Assembly (NCBI GenBank): GCA_027886185.1
Contig: WOAB01000056.1
Span: 310,001-374,000, forward strand
Length of the DNA stretch: 64,000 nucleotides
Direction: 5' to 3'
From: Rheum nobile
Taxonomy: Eukaryota; Streptophyta; Magnoliopsida; Caryophyllales; Polygonaceae
Shown: positions 1-10,615 of the stretch, in pieces
Position numbering within the stretch: the first letter of the stretch is position 1
Layout of the letters: every line of letters begins with the position of its first letter
Notes under the pieces: generated by a model
The model's input: the letters and a program-made list of their open reading frames with translations, nothing else
The model's database searches: none
Told to the model about the DNA's origin: nothing
Program-made: the position numbers and the translations under genes

Positions 1-2920
1 CGGAGGAGGATGTGTACGTCTCGGCCGATTATTCAAGGTTCTTCACATCTGATAAAATCTGGGAGTCTAGAGAAGAAGCCTTTTTGTGGGCGCGGGAGAT
101 TGCTATGAATCAGCAATTCTGCATCAAAAAGTGGAGGAATAAAGCTTCCACCCCTTCGACCCTCGGGGGGACTTGGTTACCGTGTGATAGGCATGGACAA
201 AACGTCCCTAAAGGAGCTGACCAAGTGAGAGACATCACAAGGTCGAAGAAATGTGGGTGTCCCTTCATGTTGAGGCTGAAAGAAAGGCCGAAGGGATTGT
301 GGAGGATCACTGTACAACATGGAACTCACAACCATGTCATAGGAGACAATTTGTATGGTAGTGCATTAGCTGGGCGACCAACTGCTGAAGAGAAGGAGAT
401 TATAAGGGTGATGACGGTCAATCATTGCAAGTCTCAGAAGATTCATACTACAATCCAGTCGTCCCCTGGAAATTTGACCAAGATGAAGCAAGTATACAAC
501 ATCATGCACGAGATAAGAAAGAAGGGCATGGAAGGAAGAACAGTTGTACAACAGTTCTTCTATGAGTGCAATGAGAAGGGGTACTTCATGGAGTATAGAT
601 TCAACAAGGAGATCAACAAGATAACGGATATCTTCTTTGCAAGCCAGGATCAGTTGCGGTTGCTGAAGGCATTTCCGTACATTGTGCTGCTGGACTCTAC
701 ATATGCAACTAACTGGCTAGTAACAAACATATGAATTATACTCTTCATTTGTTCATGTCAAGGTTAGGACGCCATTGTATTTTATATATGATTATGTGTG
801 CAGCTACAATTTGCCCTTCCTTGAAATTGTCGGCATCACATCAGTTTGGAAAAACTACAATATTGCCGGGGCGTTTCTGGAGAAGGAGGACGAAGACAGT
901 TACAAATGGGCCATAGAGCAACTTGCTAAGATGTTTGCCAAGGTGCAACGAGCACTCATATGTGCGGTCACTGATCGGGAGAAGGCGTTGATGAACGCAT
1001 TAGAGAAGCAGTTTCCAGAAGCAAAATTCCTCCTATGTAGGCGGCATGTGAGAAAGAATATTGAAGACTTCGGGAAGAAGGCCATGGGCAAGTTTAGGGG
1101 CACAACATTTTCCAACGACTGCATGAAGCTCTTAAAGGAAACGACCATACAAGGGTACGAAAGATCACTCTGGAAGCTGAAGTGTGATTGGAAGAAAGCT
1201 CCAAAATGTGTTCAGTACCTACAAAAAAACTGGCTTGACCCCTACAAGGAAAGAATCGTCTCTGTATGGACAGATACAGTGTTCACGCTCGGTACTACCA
1301 CCACTAATAGGTATGTGCATCAATGGTTTATCTAAATTTAGCTAGTTATTTGAACTTAGTTAGACCTTTACAACAATCAAACAAATTTTCGGATTCTTGA
1401 TTGTAATACAGGGTTGAAGGGGCCCATTCCAGTCTGAAAAGCTTCTTCACAAGCAACGATGGCAACCTTTGCACTGTGTTCGATCAATATGATACACGGT
1501 TGCGCAGTCATATTTCTGAGATTCGGGGGGCATTGAATGAGAGCATTGGGAAGAGATATACGCTGCTAACAGACACACATCTTTTTCGTAAGCTGCACTT
1601 CAAGGTGTCTGCGGTTGCACTAGCTCGTTTGATTGAGGAATACAGGAAAGGAGAAGCTCCAGTGTGGAGCACTATATGCAGATGCCAGATGAGGGTCAGA
1701 GATGGCTTGCCTTGCGTTCATGACATGGCACAAAATGTTCGGAGTGAGACCCCAATTGAACCTAGCTCGTTGCATCCGTTCTGGAGGCAACTGACCTTGT
1801 CAGAAGTGAAGACATCAGAAGAGGAAGAATTCTGCACACGCAACGTGAATAGATCTTTGCTTGACGAATTTGCCCGAAGCGTCTTCCCCACATTGCCAGT
1901 GAAGATTCAACAAAGAGCAGTCTGTACACTTAGAAGTATAGCACATCCAGAGCAGACTACTCTGGAAGAGCCAGCCAAAGTCAGGCATAAGGGTCGGCCT
2001 CAAGGAGCTCTGAACTTTGCCACCAAAAGACAACCCTCATCATGGGAGCACACTGACCAACAGATGGACGGCACACCTCCGAAAAAGCAAAAAGGAAGAC
2101 CACCGAAGACGGGCCTACCCTTACCGTGTGGTGCCACGTCATTGATCAAGAACCCGTGGCGATATCTTTCACAGTTCCCCAAGTGTATAAGACCACACTT
2201 TGGAGGATGGTATGAGATAGTGGGTGATGGAAACTGCGGGTACAGAGCCATTGCGCATGGTCTGGGCTTAGGGCAAGATAAGTGGGAATTTGTTCGACGT
2301 ACCATGATCGCTACGTTGAGAAAAGAGTATGAGCTACTCGCGCCACTTTGGGTGTCTACGATGACACTTGAGGCAATGGAGGCGAAGCTTGATTGGTTTC
2401 CTTCGCCGAACAGGCCGGCCCCACCGGAGACATGGTTGGATCTCCCGGATATGGGATGTTTGGTGGCAACGGCATTCACATGTGTGTTCGTTACCGTCGG
2501 TCGTGGCGTGGGGATGGCATACTTGCCTATTAGGGGGAAGACAAACGAAGCATCGATTGGGGAGAATCTGAAGACGGTATGCATTTGCCATGTCGAGAAC
2601 GAGCAACATTTTATTGCGGTACGTTAATACAATCTTGTGTTAAAACATCTGTTTATACTATCTTGTGTTAAAACATCTGTTTATACTATCTTGTGTTAAA
2701 ACATATGTATGATGCATTGATTTTCATGTAGATTGGGCTGGCCAAAACTTCGCCCTTGCCTCCTATTTACTCGGGGTGGCTGTATCATCATGACCCGTCT
2801 GCGGGTGATTACGTAGATCAATGGTTATTAGATCGTTCGTTGGAGTATGAACAAGACAAGGACGAAAAGAAGCCAAAACGAAAGAAGAAGGTCGAAATAG
2901 TCGATTTATGTAATGAATGA
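1..2920 (+). CDS. MULE transposase fused to an OTU cysteine-protease domain (5' partial)
   Basis: Four exons can be traced: 1 to about 715, 804-1310, 1412-2618 and 2732-2920, the last three joined by clean GT-AG introns. The first junction is uncertain (a GC donor near 716 keeps the frame). Exon 1 holds a FAR1/WRKY-GCM1-like zinc DNA-binding domain (KKCGCPF, GTHNH) and the first catalytic Asp of the MULE fold (LLDSTYATN). Exon 2 has the second Asp (VTDREK), and the conserved Glu (NRVEGAHSS) spans the exon 2/3 junction. Exon 3 contains a SWIM zinc finger (CRCQMRVRDGLPCVH) and an OTU domain with the Asp/Cys motif GDGNCGYRA and the His in NEQHFIAI at the exon 3/4 junction. The tail is lysine-rich (KPKRKKK), possibly a nuclear signal. 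The frame is already open at base 2, so the N-terminus is missing. The transposase is expected to bind element ends in the nucleus; a deubiquitinase activity for the OTU part is inference. No stop interrupts the visible frame. Confidence 0.85.
2632..2709 (+). repeat. 28-bp tandem repeat inside the last intron of the OTU transposase gene
   Basis: About 2.7 copies of a 28-bp unit containing CTTGTGTTAAAACAT lie between the donor at 2619 and the acceptor at 2731. It fills most of the 113-bp intron. Confidence 0.8.
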
Positions 2921-2927
2921 TATGATG

Positions 2928-2979
2928 CAATGAGTACGACATTCCTATAGTATGCTGTAATGAGTACGACATTCCTATT
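2928..2979 (+). repeat. Short direct duplication just after the OTU transposase stop codon
   Basis: The 20-bp string beginning AATGAGTACGAC occurs twice with a 30-bp period, starting 9 bp after the stop codon at 2918-2920. It lies in the presumed 3' UTR. Confidence 0.75.
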
Positions 2980-3009
2980 GTTGTCATAATCCAAACAACT
3001 TCCCCAAAA

Positions 3010-3140
3010 CATTCAAACTGAAGTCATAACATTCAAACTTCAACAAAACATTCAAACTCAATTCATAACATTCAAACTTCAACAAACACATTCAAACTCA
3101 AGTCATAACATTCAAATTTCAACAAAACATTCAAACTAAT
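3010..3140. repeat. 39-bp tandem repeat between the convergent transposase and PMD genes
   Basis: Copies begin with CATTCAAACT at about 3010, 3049, 3089 and 3128, giving 3.3 units of 39-40 bp (CATTCAAAC also occurs in mid-unit). The array sits in the gap between the two 3' ends, immediately after the PMD stop codon on the minus strand, so it may form part of that gene's 3' UTR. Confidence 0.85.
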
Positions 3141-3164
3141 GCTCAAATGACGAAGCAGCCAAGT

Positions 3165-5575
3165 TCAATGGTTCGAAAGGAAGGGATACATTTGCTCCAA
3201 TGATTGCCGTAACGCCTCGGCTACGTCTTCACATCGGTCATCTCCATGGTGATGATCGCGATATGGATCCATACGTGAATAGCAACTATCAAGGCACTGC
3301 ACAGAAGATAAGTGGATACGATTAATAAACATACACGAAGTCAAAAATAAACAGGATATAATTACATGATTACTTACCTGCTGCTGAGTGTAACGATCCT
3401 CTTGAGGGATGATGAATGGATGTGTATGCTGGAGGTACCACTGCATGTAATCATCGGTACACTGGTGGTGTTGACGGACTGGAGGACCCATGGCTTGCAG
3501 GCTAATGGAATGTTCATTGCGGGCATTCCATGCATGTAAGGATCTATCGTACTCCACCGTGTAACTGCTAATCTTCACGCCCCTCCATGCCTTAATGGGA
3601 ACAATCGGTGGTCTTGGACATTGTTGTGCACGCCCAAACTGCCGAGCTACTCGATCCGGCATGTAAGGCTCGGTGACCCACAAACAGGATATGACTCCAT
3701 GAAATCGCGATGAAGCAAACATCTCATTATTGAAGTCAATGGAGCCGTATGGCATCCACTCAACCTAAACACAATTGAATTTCAAACAACTTATCATGCA
3801 TATATATTTTAACATAATAGATAAGGACCGTATATGCACTTACACTATCAGCATGCATCCCATCCAGCTCCTCCCTATAATTCCTGGTCCGGTTGGGTTC
3901 ATGTGACATGTCCCATTTTCTGGCGTATGGGATCGGCTGTTGTGGGTCCCAGTAAACACTCTGTACAGGTCTAAATATGGGAAAGTACTGATATATCCAT
4001 GACTACAAAATAATTACACATATGTCAATTCCCTACATAACAAACATATAATATATCTATAACAAAAATTTAGATATTTTTATTCAAGCCATTTAATACC
4101 TGGATCAGAGTGAAACATGTGGACATGACCCGTGCCTCTTTTTTTGTGCACTCGCCCAAGCTGCAGTACACGTGTGCAAGAACACCGGTACCCCATGCAT
4201 AGTTCGTGACTTTTGTGAGATCAGTCACGAACGGAGTGTAATAAACGGGCAAGCGATGCTGAGACTTGTCAGGAAAGAGGGCAGACCCCACCAAGTACAA
4301 CAAGAACCCAGCCGCCAGCTTCTTCGACGCCAACTCCTCGCAATGAGTCTTAAAATCTCCCGCGTGCAAGTTACCGGCGACGATAGCACCATCCTCCAGC
4401 TCAAAAAACTCATGCGTCTGCTCCATCAACGCCTTCTTCAAATCATTGCGGCTCAGCTGCTCGTGCCATTTCTTTGGGGGACCCATGTCTTGCCCTTGTA
4501 TGTTAAGCCCAAGGATCATCCACACATCATGGAGAGTTATAGTCATCTCTCCCCATGGCATGTGGAATGAGTTGGTTTCCGGTTGCCAACGCTCGACGAA
4601 GGCACCAATCAGCGTCTCATCCACATGCTCATGCATGATGTCCGATAGATGACATAGCCCGGACGCCAACGCCATGCTACCCCACGCGTCTTCCGTTGTG
4701 AGACGCCATGAGCGTAACTGCTTGCCTCGCTGCTGGAACCTCAAGGGTTGCACCGAAACTCTTTAGGAGTTCAGGTCTCTCCGGACCTCCAGGAACGCTC
4801 ACCACCAGTTCAGGGTCGTATCTGACATTCTTCTTTGACCGGGGTGGTTTTCCCCGCGAAGAAGAGGCTTCCTGAGGCTCCTCGCCCGGCTCCTCGGCCG
4901 CCGTGTTTGGGGCGTCTTCTCTTGGAATCCAGGCATTGCTGGACTGGTCCTGAGTCCCCTGGTCCTGAGTCCCCCATGTACAGGCATGATCCTACATTTA
5001 TTAAATAGATCAGATACAATAATGAATTGTAAACAAATGCATGTTATACTAAATGTACTTACCATAGGCTGATGATAGGCAACGTTCGGGTACACTGTCG
5101 GGTTCTCCCACGGGTTGTCCTGCTCCTCATCTCCCTGATAATAATCCCTCGGGCTATGATGAGGGCTCACATGCGGCGGTAGTACCGACAGACTAAAATT
5201 CCGCCCGTAATAGTTATTCTGATCTATTGTATCAGAATAACAATGTAGCGGACTTCCTTCATAGTCTGGGTCCCTCGGAGGCTCAGAGCCTGCTCTACCC
5301 CCAATAAACGACGGCACTGCCATTAGGCTATGCACTCCTATCATGCCAGTATCGCCAGCAACCCCACTACTGCTACCGACTCCAGTTTGAAACCCTAAAC
5401 CAGCCCCAGTACTGCTACCTGCTCCAATCTGGTATGCGCCGGTCTCATCATCCTGGTAGCACACATCCCTCCGTTGCCTCCTTTTCGACCTTTTGACCTC
5501 TTCGCCAGTCACATACGACTGTTGGCGTACAAGGTTGCGACGTATCCTGCGTTCAGTTCTTTCCCCAGGTTCCAT
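3165..5575 (-). pseudogene. Plant mobile domain (PMD) protein gene, transposon-associated, with one frameshift
   Basis: Exons on the minus strand are 5575-5063 (ATG start), 4991-4100 (with a break near 4753-4770), 4002-3844, 3764-3378 and 3296-3165. All introns are GT-AG and phase 0. The first 171 residues are low-complexity (Gly/Ser-rich, then His/Tyr/Asn-rich). The PMD itself follows: SVPGGPERPELLKSF, then in another frame VQPLRFQQRGKQLRSW, AFVERWQPETNSFHMPWGE, ITLHDVWMILGL, SWIYQYFP and, near the end, RVARQFGRAQQCP. Between LLKSF and LRFQQRG the reading frame shifts by one and the usual spacer of the family looks shortened, so this copy appears broken by a small deletion. Without that break it would encode about 680 residues. 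PMD proteins (MAIN/MAIL1 relatives) act in silencing and genome stability; transposon-borne copies have no proven function. The host-type versus transposon-type assignment rests on the neighbouring MULE gene. Confidence 0.8.
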
Positions 5576-5660
5576 CTGCGGTTACATATCAACACATTTT
5601 AATCAACAAAAATCAACAAACAGAAAATCAACGTTAAAGATATCAAAAAAAATGAAAATT

Positions 5661-5771
5661 CACACGTTACGTGTGACTTGTTCTCACACGTAACGCTTGG
5701 TGCACATTCACACGTTACGTGTGACTTGCTCTCACACGTAACGCGTGGTGCACATTCACACGTTACGTGTG
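5661..5771. repeat. Palindrome array 1: five copies at exactly 24-bp spacing
   Basis: Near-palindromes with arms CACACG/CGTGTG around a 3-nt spacer start at 5661, 5685, 5709, 5733 and 5757, a constant 24-bp step. The spacer alternates TTA, TAA, TTA, TAA, TTA, so neighbouring copies are in opposite orientation. Copies two and four have a degraded right arm. The array lies 86 bp upstream of the PMD start codon, in its presumed promoter or leader. The role as a protein-binding site for the element's own transposase or for a bZIP factor (ACGT cores) is inference. Confidence 0.9.
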
Positions 5772-5984
5772 AATGTGCACATTCCAATTTCACCGGCAAG
5801 CAGCCGGCGACTTTCCGGCGATATTCCGGCAACTTTTCGGTCGTCTTCTCCGGCGAGACAGTCCGATTTTTTTTTTTAATCAAATATACCCAAAATTCAA
5901 CAACAAATCCACAATTTTTACCAATCTAACAATATCATCACTTCCACTTTCATTTTTCCACACAAAATGTCAACAAACCTAGAT

Positions 5985-6100
5985 CTACCTAACCAAATTC
6001 ATAAACATCACAAAAACTTCTACAAAACCTAGATCTACCATCCAAATCATCTCCACATCGTAGATCTACCATCCAAACCTAGATCTACCTAACCAAATAC
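5985..6100. repeat. CTAGATCTACC repeats upstream of the PMD gene
   Basis: The motif CTAGATCTACC, or its core AGATCTACC, recurs several times between about 5978 and 6092, interleaved with AACCAAAT. It lies between palindrome arrays in the presumed promoter region of the PMD gene. No function is visible. Confidence 0.6.
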
Positions 6101-6179
6101 TTTGTGTGGATCTACATTTCCTAACCAAACACTTTAAATTTATTAAAAACAAAATCAAATAATTATTTCTAGGAACTAA

Positions 6180-6252
6180 CCTTACGCGGGAGGGGCAAGG
6201 AGGCGTTACGCGGGAGGGGCAAGGAAACGTTACGCGGGAGGGGCAAGGAGTG
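6180..6252. repeat. 24-bp direct repeat with TTACGCGGGAGGGGC unit
   Basis: Three copies of a 24-bp unit have their TTACG core at 6182, 6206 and 6230. The 24-bp step and the TTACG core match the palindrome arrays on either side, but here the copies are direct and GC-rich. Confidence 0.9.
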
Positions 6253-6336
6253 GTAGACGGCTGGAGTGGTAGACGCGGCTGAGTGACCAGATGAATGAAG
6301 AGGAGGAGCCGAATCTGGCTTTTATAGCCAGATTCC

Positions 6337-6483
6337 CACACGTTACGTGTGATACAATGTCACACGTAACGTGTGAACCGATCCCACACGTAACGTGTGG
6401 AGCCAATTCACACGTTACGTGTGGGTCTTGAATGGGTCAGTATCGACGCGTAACGTGGGAAGTCTATTCTCACGTTACGCGCG
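6337..6483. repeat. Palindrome array 2: six copies on a 24-bp phase
   Basis: Copies of the CACACG-(TTA/TAA)-CGTGTG motif start at 6337, 6361, 6385, 6409, then 6445 (a 36-bp step) and 6469. Spacers run TTA, TAA, TAA, TTA, TAA, TTA. The last two copies are diverged. The array is followed by the transition to AT-rich DNA near 6540, so it would be subterminal in the element. Confidence 0.9.
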
Positions 6484-6540
6484 GCCCTATGCGCCAAAAG
6501 GCAAAAATGCCTATGCGCCGAATAGTTGAGCCCTTATTAT

Positions 6541-8554
6541 ATCATTATTTTAAAATAAACTTCATCACCCGTATACTAAACGTAAAAGATGCATAGCTAA
6601 CAATTATAAATTGTATTTGAGGTTCACATGTAGTATAATAAAGGTAGATATATACTTAATATAGTTAATGAACCTCTAGTATAAAGTTAATTTGTAAATC
6701 TCTAGATAAAGTTTGTGAACCTCTAGTATAAACCTGTGAACATTTAGTATGAATATATGAACATCTATTGTATATATGTGAATCTAAGATTAACCATGTA
6801 GTGTGATAAAAAAAAAAAAAATTGATTATCTAGGAAAATACCCCTCCATGTCACTTATTTCTCTCTAATCCTACCAATCCTTTCCCCTTAGGCCCAATTC
6901 GGTAATTTGAATCTTATACAAGCTGAAGGTGAAGTTTATGGTGGTTAAAGCTGATTGAGTAGTTGAAGCTGATTTAATAAGCTGGAATCATTAGTTGATT
7001 TTTTTAAATAAGCTAGTAATGTGTTCAATAAAATGAAATTGATTTTATAAAATAGGAATTGATTTTGTAAAATAGGGATGTGAATTATAAAAAAAGGATA
7101 GATAAATAATTTAAGTATGTATAATAAGTTGTGAAGGATAAAACAGGGGTATAAAAAAGCATAAGCTAAAGGTAAACTTATTTTCTAAAAGTTTAATCCA
7201 TGAATATGAGCTACCATAAGCTATCAAAAGTTAAATAAGCTTCTTAAGCGATCCTTAATCCAATGGACCAAAAACACTTCCTATTTTTTATTCTAAGAAC
7301 AACCAATGTTGTTAAAGTCAGAATTCCAGGATCGGGTCATAAGATACTTTTTGAATCGGATCATAAAATCAAATCATAAAATCGTAAGTTTCTACATGCT
7401 GACTAAGTATTGTAGAAATCAACCTAATAAATAGTAAACATATAATATTTTAAAGTGAGGACATCAAAGATATTATATATTAGTGATCTTATGATATGAA
7501 AATATTATATGTTCTACAATAATTTAGTAGTGATTTACCAATGTAATCATATTATAATTTTTAAAAGAAAAAAAAATGCATACATTTTATATTTTAGGTA
7601 TAAACTTTTATCTCATAATGAAAAGTGTAATATAATATACATGTTATAGGATCGTTAGAATTGTTCATAGAATTGTAAGAATCGTATGCAGGATCGTATA
7701 CAAGATTCTATCAATTTTATATCAAAATATTAAGATCCTACTTTCAATAGGATTCTACCTAAAATCGGAATTGTTATGTCACTCCTGAATCGTATGATCG
7801 TTAGAATCGTAGAATGAAATCGAGATTTAGGTAACGATCCCGATTAGGGGCGACATTGCGTTCTTAGAATAAACATGCACTGATGCACATTTACATATAT
7901 ATTAAATAAACATGCACTGATGCACATTTTCATAATAAATTAATATACACGTTTACATATTAAATATACACATTTATATATTAAATATATACACATCTAT
8001 ATACTAATTGTGAGCATTTAGTATATGCATACATATTTTGCATGCACTTTTGGTACATATGTATGCACTGTTAATGCCTATATATACATATACTCTCAAA
8101 TTCATGTATATAAATTTCAAACATAAATTATTAAGGTTCTTGCAACATAAAAAAATACGTTGTATTTACAATTTCATTACTTTACTTTCTTTAATCTTAA
8201 TTTTTCTATTTTTCCTTATATTTACCCTAAAAATTAATCACAATAGAATTTGGTGTCTTTACTTTAAAATATCACAACCGAAAAAAATTAAACTTCAAAA
8301 CAACAACATGCCGGAAAGATGTAATTTTTGAGAGCATGGGACAATCATGAAAGGAAGGAAAGGAAACATTAATATTGCTTGATATATATCATGAGAAGCT
8401 AATAAAATGGTTCACTATTTCACCCGAAACCGATGCAATATAGAGACAAAGTAATATGTTAAATTTTACAACAAATATGATAATCATTTTTCACACAACT
8501 GCCTACCTTCATCTAATTAGGAGCAAATCCATTAATTGCTAGGTAATAAAATAA
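6541..8554. other. Gene-free AT-rich stretch with old repeats
   Basis: I see no supportable gene. About 6890-7260 is rich in AAGCTGA and AAGCTTAT-like words, resembling a decayed DNA transposon. About 7320-7850 repeats words such as AATCGTA, AGGATCGT and ATCGTTAGAATCG in both orientations, another old repeat. At 7873-7950 ATGCACTGATGCACATTT is tandemly repeated, followed by ATATACAC-rich sequence to about 8040. Confidence 0.5.
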
Positions 8555-8737
8555 CGGCTTTTTTAGTGTGTGTCCATGAGTACATGTTAATAAACTTAAA
8601 TATAAAATTTATCTTTAAAATATTCTCTAATAGAAAATTGATAAATCCTTAACAAATAAGATTAAACTAATGACTAACCAAATAATTGTCAAAAAAAGTT
8701 CTTAGAATATATCCATAAACATACACTAAAAAAAATC
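8555..8737. mobile_element. MITE family A, copy 1 (perfect 9-bp target duplication)
   Basis: A 183-bp element with inverted ends resembling CTTTTTTAGTGTGTGTCC is flanked by the perfect 9-bp direct repeat ATAAAATAA at 8546-8554 and 8738-8746. The internal sequence matches the copies at 12276-12461 and 48291-48473. A 9-bp duplication fits a Mutator-like origin. It has no coding capacity. Confidence 0.8.
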
Positions 8738-9396
8738 ATAAAATAAAAATTGCCTTGTTAAGTTGTTATCATGTATTCATGTCCATCCAAATGTGGAGCT
8801 AGAAAGCACATCCGAAATCGAAATGGACAAATTAAGCACACTATTCCATATTAGATCACACCAACTAATGTAGAGGAAAACCAGATTTTTCCAGCTACGT
8901 AATAAGCATAATATCCCGTAATTAAAAAAATATAATATTTTGTGATGAGATAAGTCATAAAAAATTTAATTAAAAAGTATGATCGTTGGATATTTTTCAA
9001 CATTGGAGGTTTAACTACCCTTTTAAAAATGAATTTTTGTGTTGATGAATAATTAATAACACATTTCATCAAACAAGGAAACACTCTCTTAGTTGTATTT
9101 TCCTTTGTGAGTATAATGCATGAGCATTTATGAAATTTGATGCCTTTGAGAGGAAGCAAGCAAGCAAAGTACAATGATGTGGGAGAGGAAAAAATAGGAA
9201 GTGGATAGGAATTGAAGAAAGCATATAAGCTTTTGGAATGACTTAATCATTCCTCTATGCTTCATATACCTATCTCATGTATTAGTTGCTCACTTGCTCG
9301 TTACAAGGATAATTATGCATGTCATTCGTTCACAAAATATAAATCAACTACTATATACCTTCTTTAAGATTTAAAAATATATACTTAGGTTAGATA
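8738..9396. other. Gene-free AT-rich stretch
   Basis: I see no convincing gene. The 107-codon open frame on the minus strand at 8851-9174 is AT-rich, has no recognisable motif and looks like chance. Confidence 0.4.
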
Positions 9397-9404
9397 TGAA
9401 GTAT

Positions 9405-9800
9405 TAGGGATGTTCAAATCTCGACCGGACCGGAAATGACCGGACCGGATCGATGAAATTACAGTCCGGTCTCCGGTCCATGATTTTCCTTTAATTTGGG
9501 TCCGGTCCAGTCCAAACCCGGAAAAAATCGATCTGGACCGTTTTTTTTTAAATAAATAAAAATAATAAATTAGGAGTTTAAATGTATTTTTTATAGATAT
9601 TTTTCTTAATTTAATAAGTTAGGAGTATAAATATTTTTTATATATATTTTTTAGATATTAAATAAGAATTTAATTTTAATTTTTATTTAAAATAAAAACC
9701 GGTCTTAAACCGGACCGGAATAGAACCGGACCAAATAGGTCCGGTCTCCAGTCCGACCTTTTGAAAAAATTCGGTCCAATGGACCGGATGAACACCCCTA
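9405..9800. mobile_element. hAT-like MITE rich in GGACCGG
   Basis: The 396-bp element has terminal inverted repeats TAGGGATGTTCA and TAGGGGTGTTCA. It is flanked by an imperfect 8-bp duplication, TGAAGTAT (9397-9404) and TGAAATAT (9801-9808), as expected for hAT elements. Both subterminal parts are packed with CCGGACCGG/GGTCCGGTC words and the centre is AT-rich. No coding sequence is present. Related GGACCGG-rich DNA occurs at 42119-42300 and 43110-43290. Confidence 0.75.
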
Positions 9801-10615
9801 TGAAATATATATTAATGACACATGCCAATTTCATAACAGATTTGTATTAGGTTTAGGTAGAACAAACATTTAGGATGAAACAAAGATCACGTTTATTAGC
9901 ACTTTGTACGTACGTGTTGTGAATGTGGTGTCTTGAAGGGTTAATTGATCTATTATAAGCACATCGGAAAACATATCAAACATTAAACTATGTATAAGAG
10001 AATTAATATTCTTACGCATTAGTTTAAGCTTTTATATTAAAAAAAAACTAAATTTTATATATTTACATAATTAGCCGATATCATATCCCATTCTAGTGGC
10101 CCGTCAAAATTTGACAAAAATGTACCGGAAAATAAAGTGGAAGAACCCACGAGTGAAATGATTGCACAAGATTATCACAATCTAGAGCTTTTTTTCCCTT
10201 CCAATTATCTATAAGCTTGTTTAGAATCCATTTTGATTAACATGCATTCATGTACGCAACTGTATGTAACCTTAATTTACACATTAACATGAATGGATAA
10301 ATAATCATCGATCTTGAGGTGTTTGTGAATAGGGATTGAGGAAGATGATATGCATGAAATTGATTTATCCATGATCGACAAAAAACCTATTAAATGATCA
10401 ATTTTGTCTATCATATATATGTAAGCGTTTGTTTTCATATGAATTAGATTATTCTTCTAATTGAAACAATTATTATACTTCTAAATGATAATAATGGACT
10501 ACTAAGTAGTACATAAAATGACTTCTTCATAACGAAGGTAAGTTCAATTCATATGAATAACTAAGTGTGAATTTTATTTTGTGATTAATGCATATGAAGC
10601 AATTGCGAAAACTGT
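9801..10615. other. Gene-free AT-rich stretch
   Basis: AT-rich DNA without an open frame or repeat that I can support. Confidence 0.4.

Larger units (their letters stand above)
1..6540. mobile_element. Large Mutator-like element with OTU-transposase gene and PMD gene (left end outside window)
   Basis: Two convergent multi-exon genes share this block: a FAR1/MULE transposase with a C-terminal OTU domain on the plus strand (1-2920) and a plant mobile domain gene on the minus strand (3165-5575). Their 3' ends are about 245 bp apart with a 39-bp tandem repeat between them. Upstream of the PMD gene, 5661-6483 holds 24-bp-phased palindromes and a GC-richer stretch ending near 6540, where the sequence becomes plain AT-rich DNA. 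PMD genes are known to travel with MULEs and Ty3 elements. The right boundary is inferred from this composition change. The left terminal repeat lies outside the window, so I could not test for terminal inverted repeats or a target duplication. Confidence 0.65.

Noticed and set aside
6066..6341. Pro/Ser-rich minus-strand protein upstream of the PMD gene
   Set aside because: The CPSRVT repeats are only the translation of the 24-bp DNA repeat; lies in presumed promoter.
5661..6483. CRISPR or bacterial operator array
   Set aside because: The organism is a plant and the units are palindromes with alternating orientation next to a transposon gene.
8038..8331. 97-codon plus-strand gene
   Set aside because: Lies in AT-rich DNA next to TATACAC repeats; composition-driven frame without a domain.
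8851..9174. 107-codon minus-strand gene
   Set aside because: AT-rich, hydrophobic by composition, no motif, no plausible promoter.
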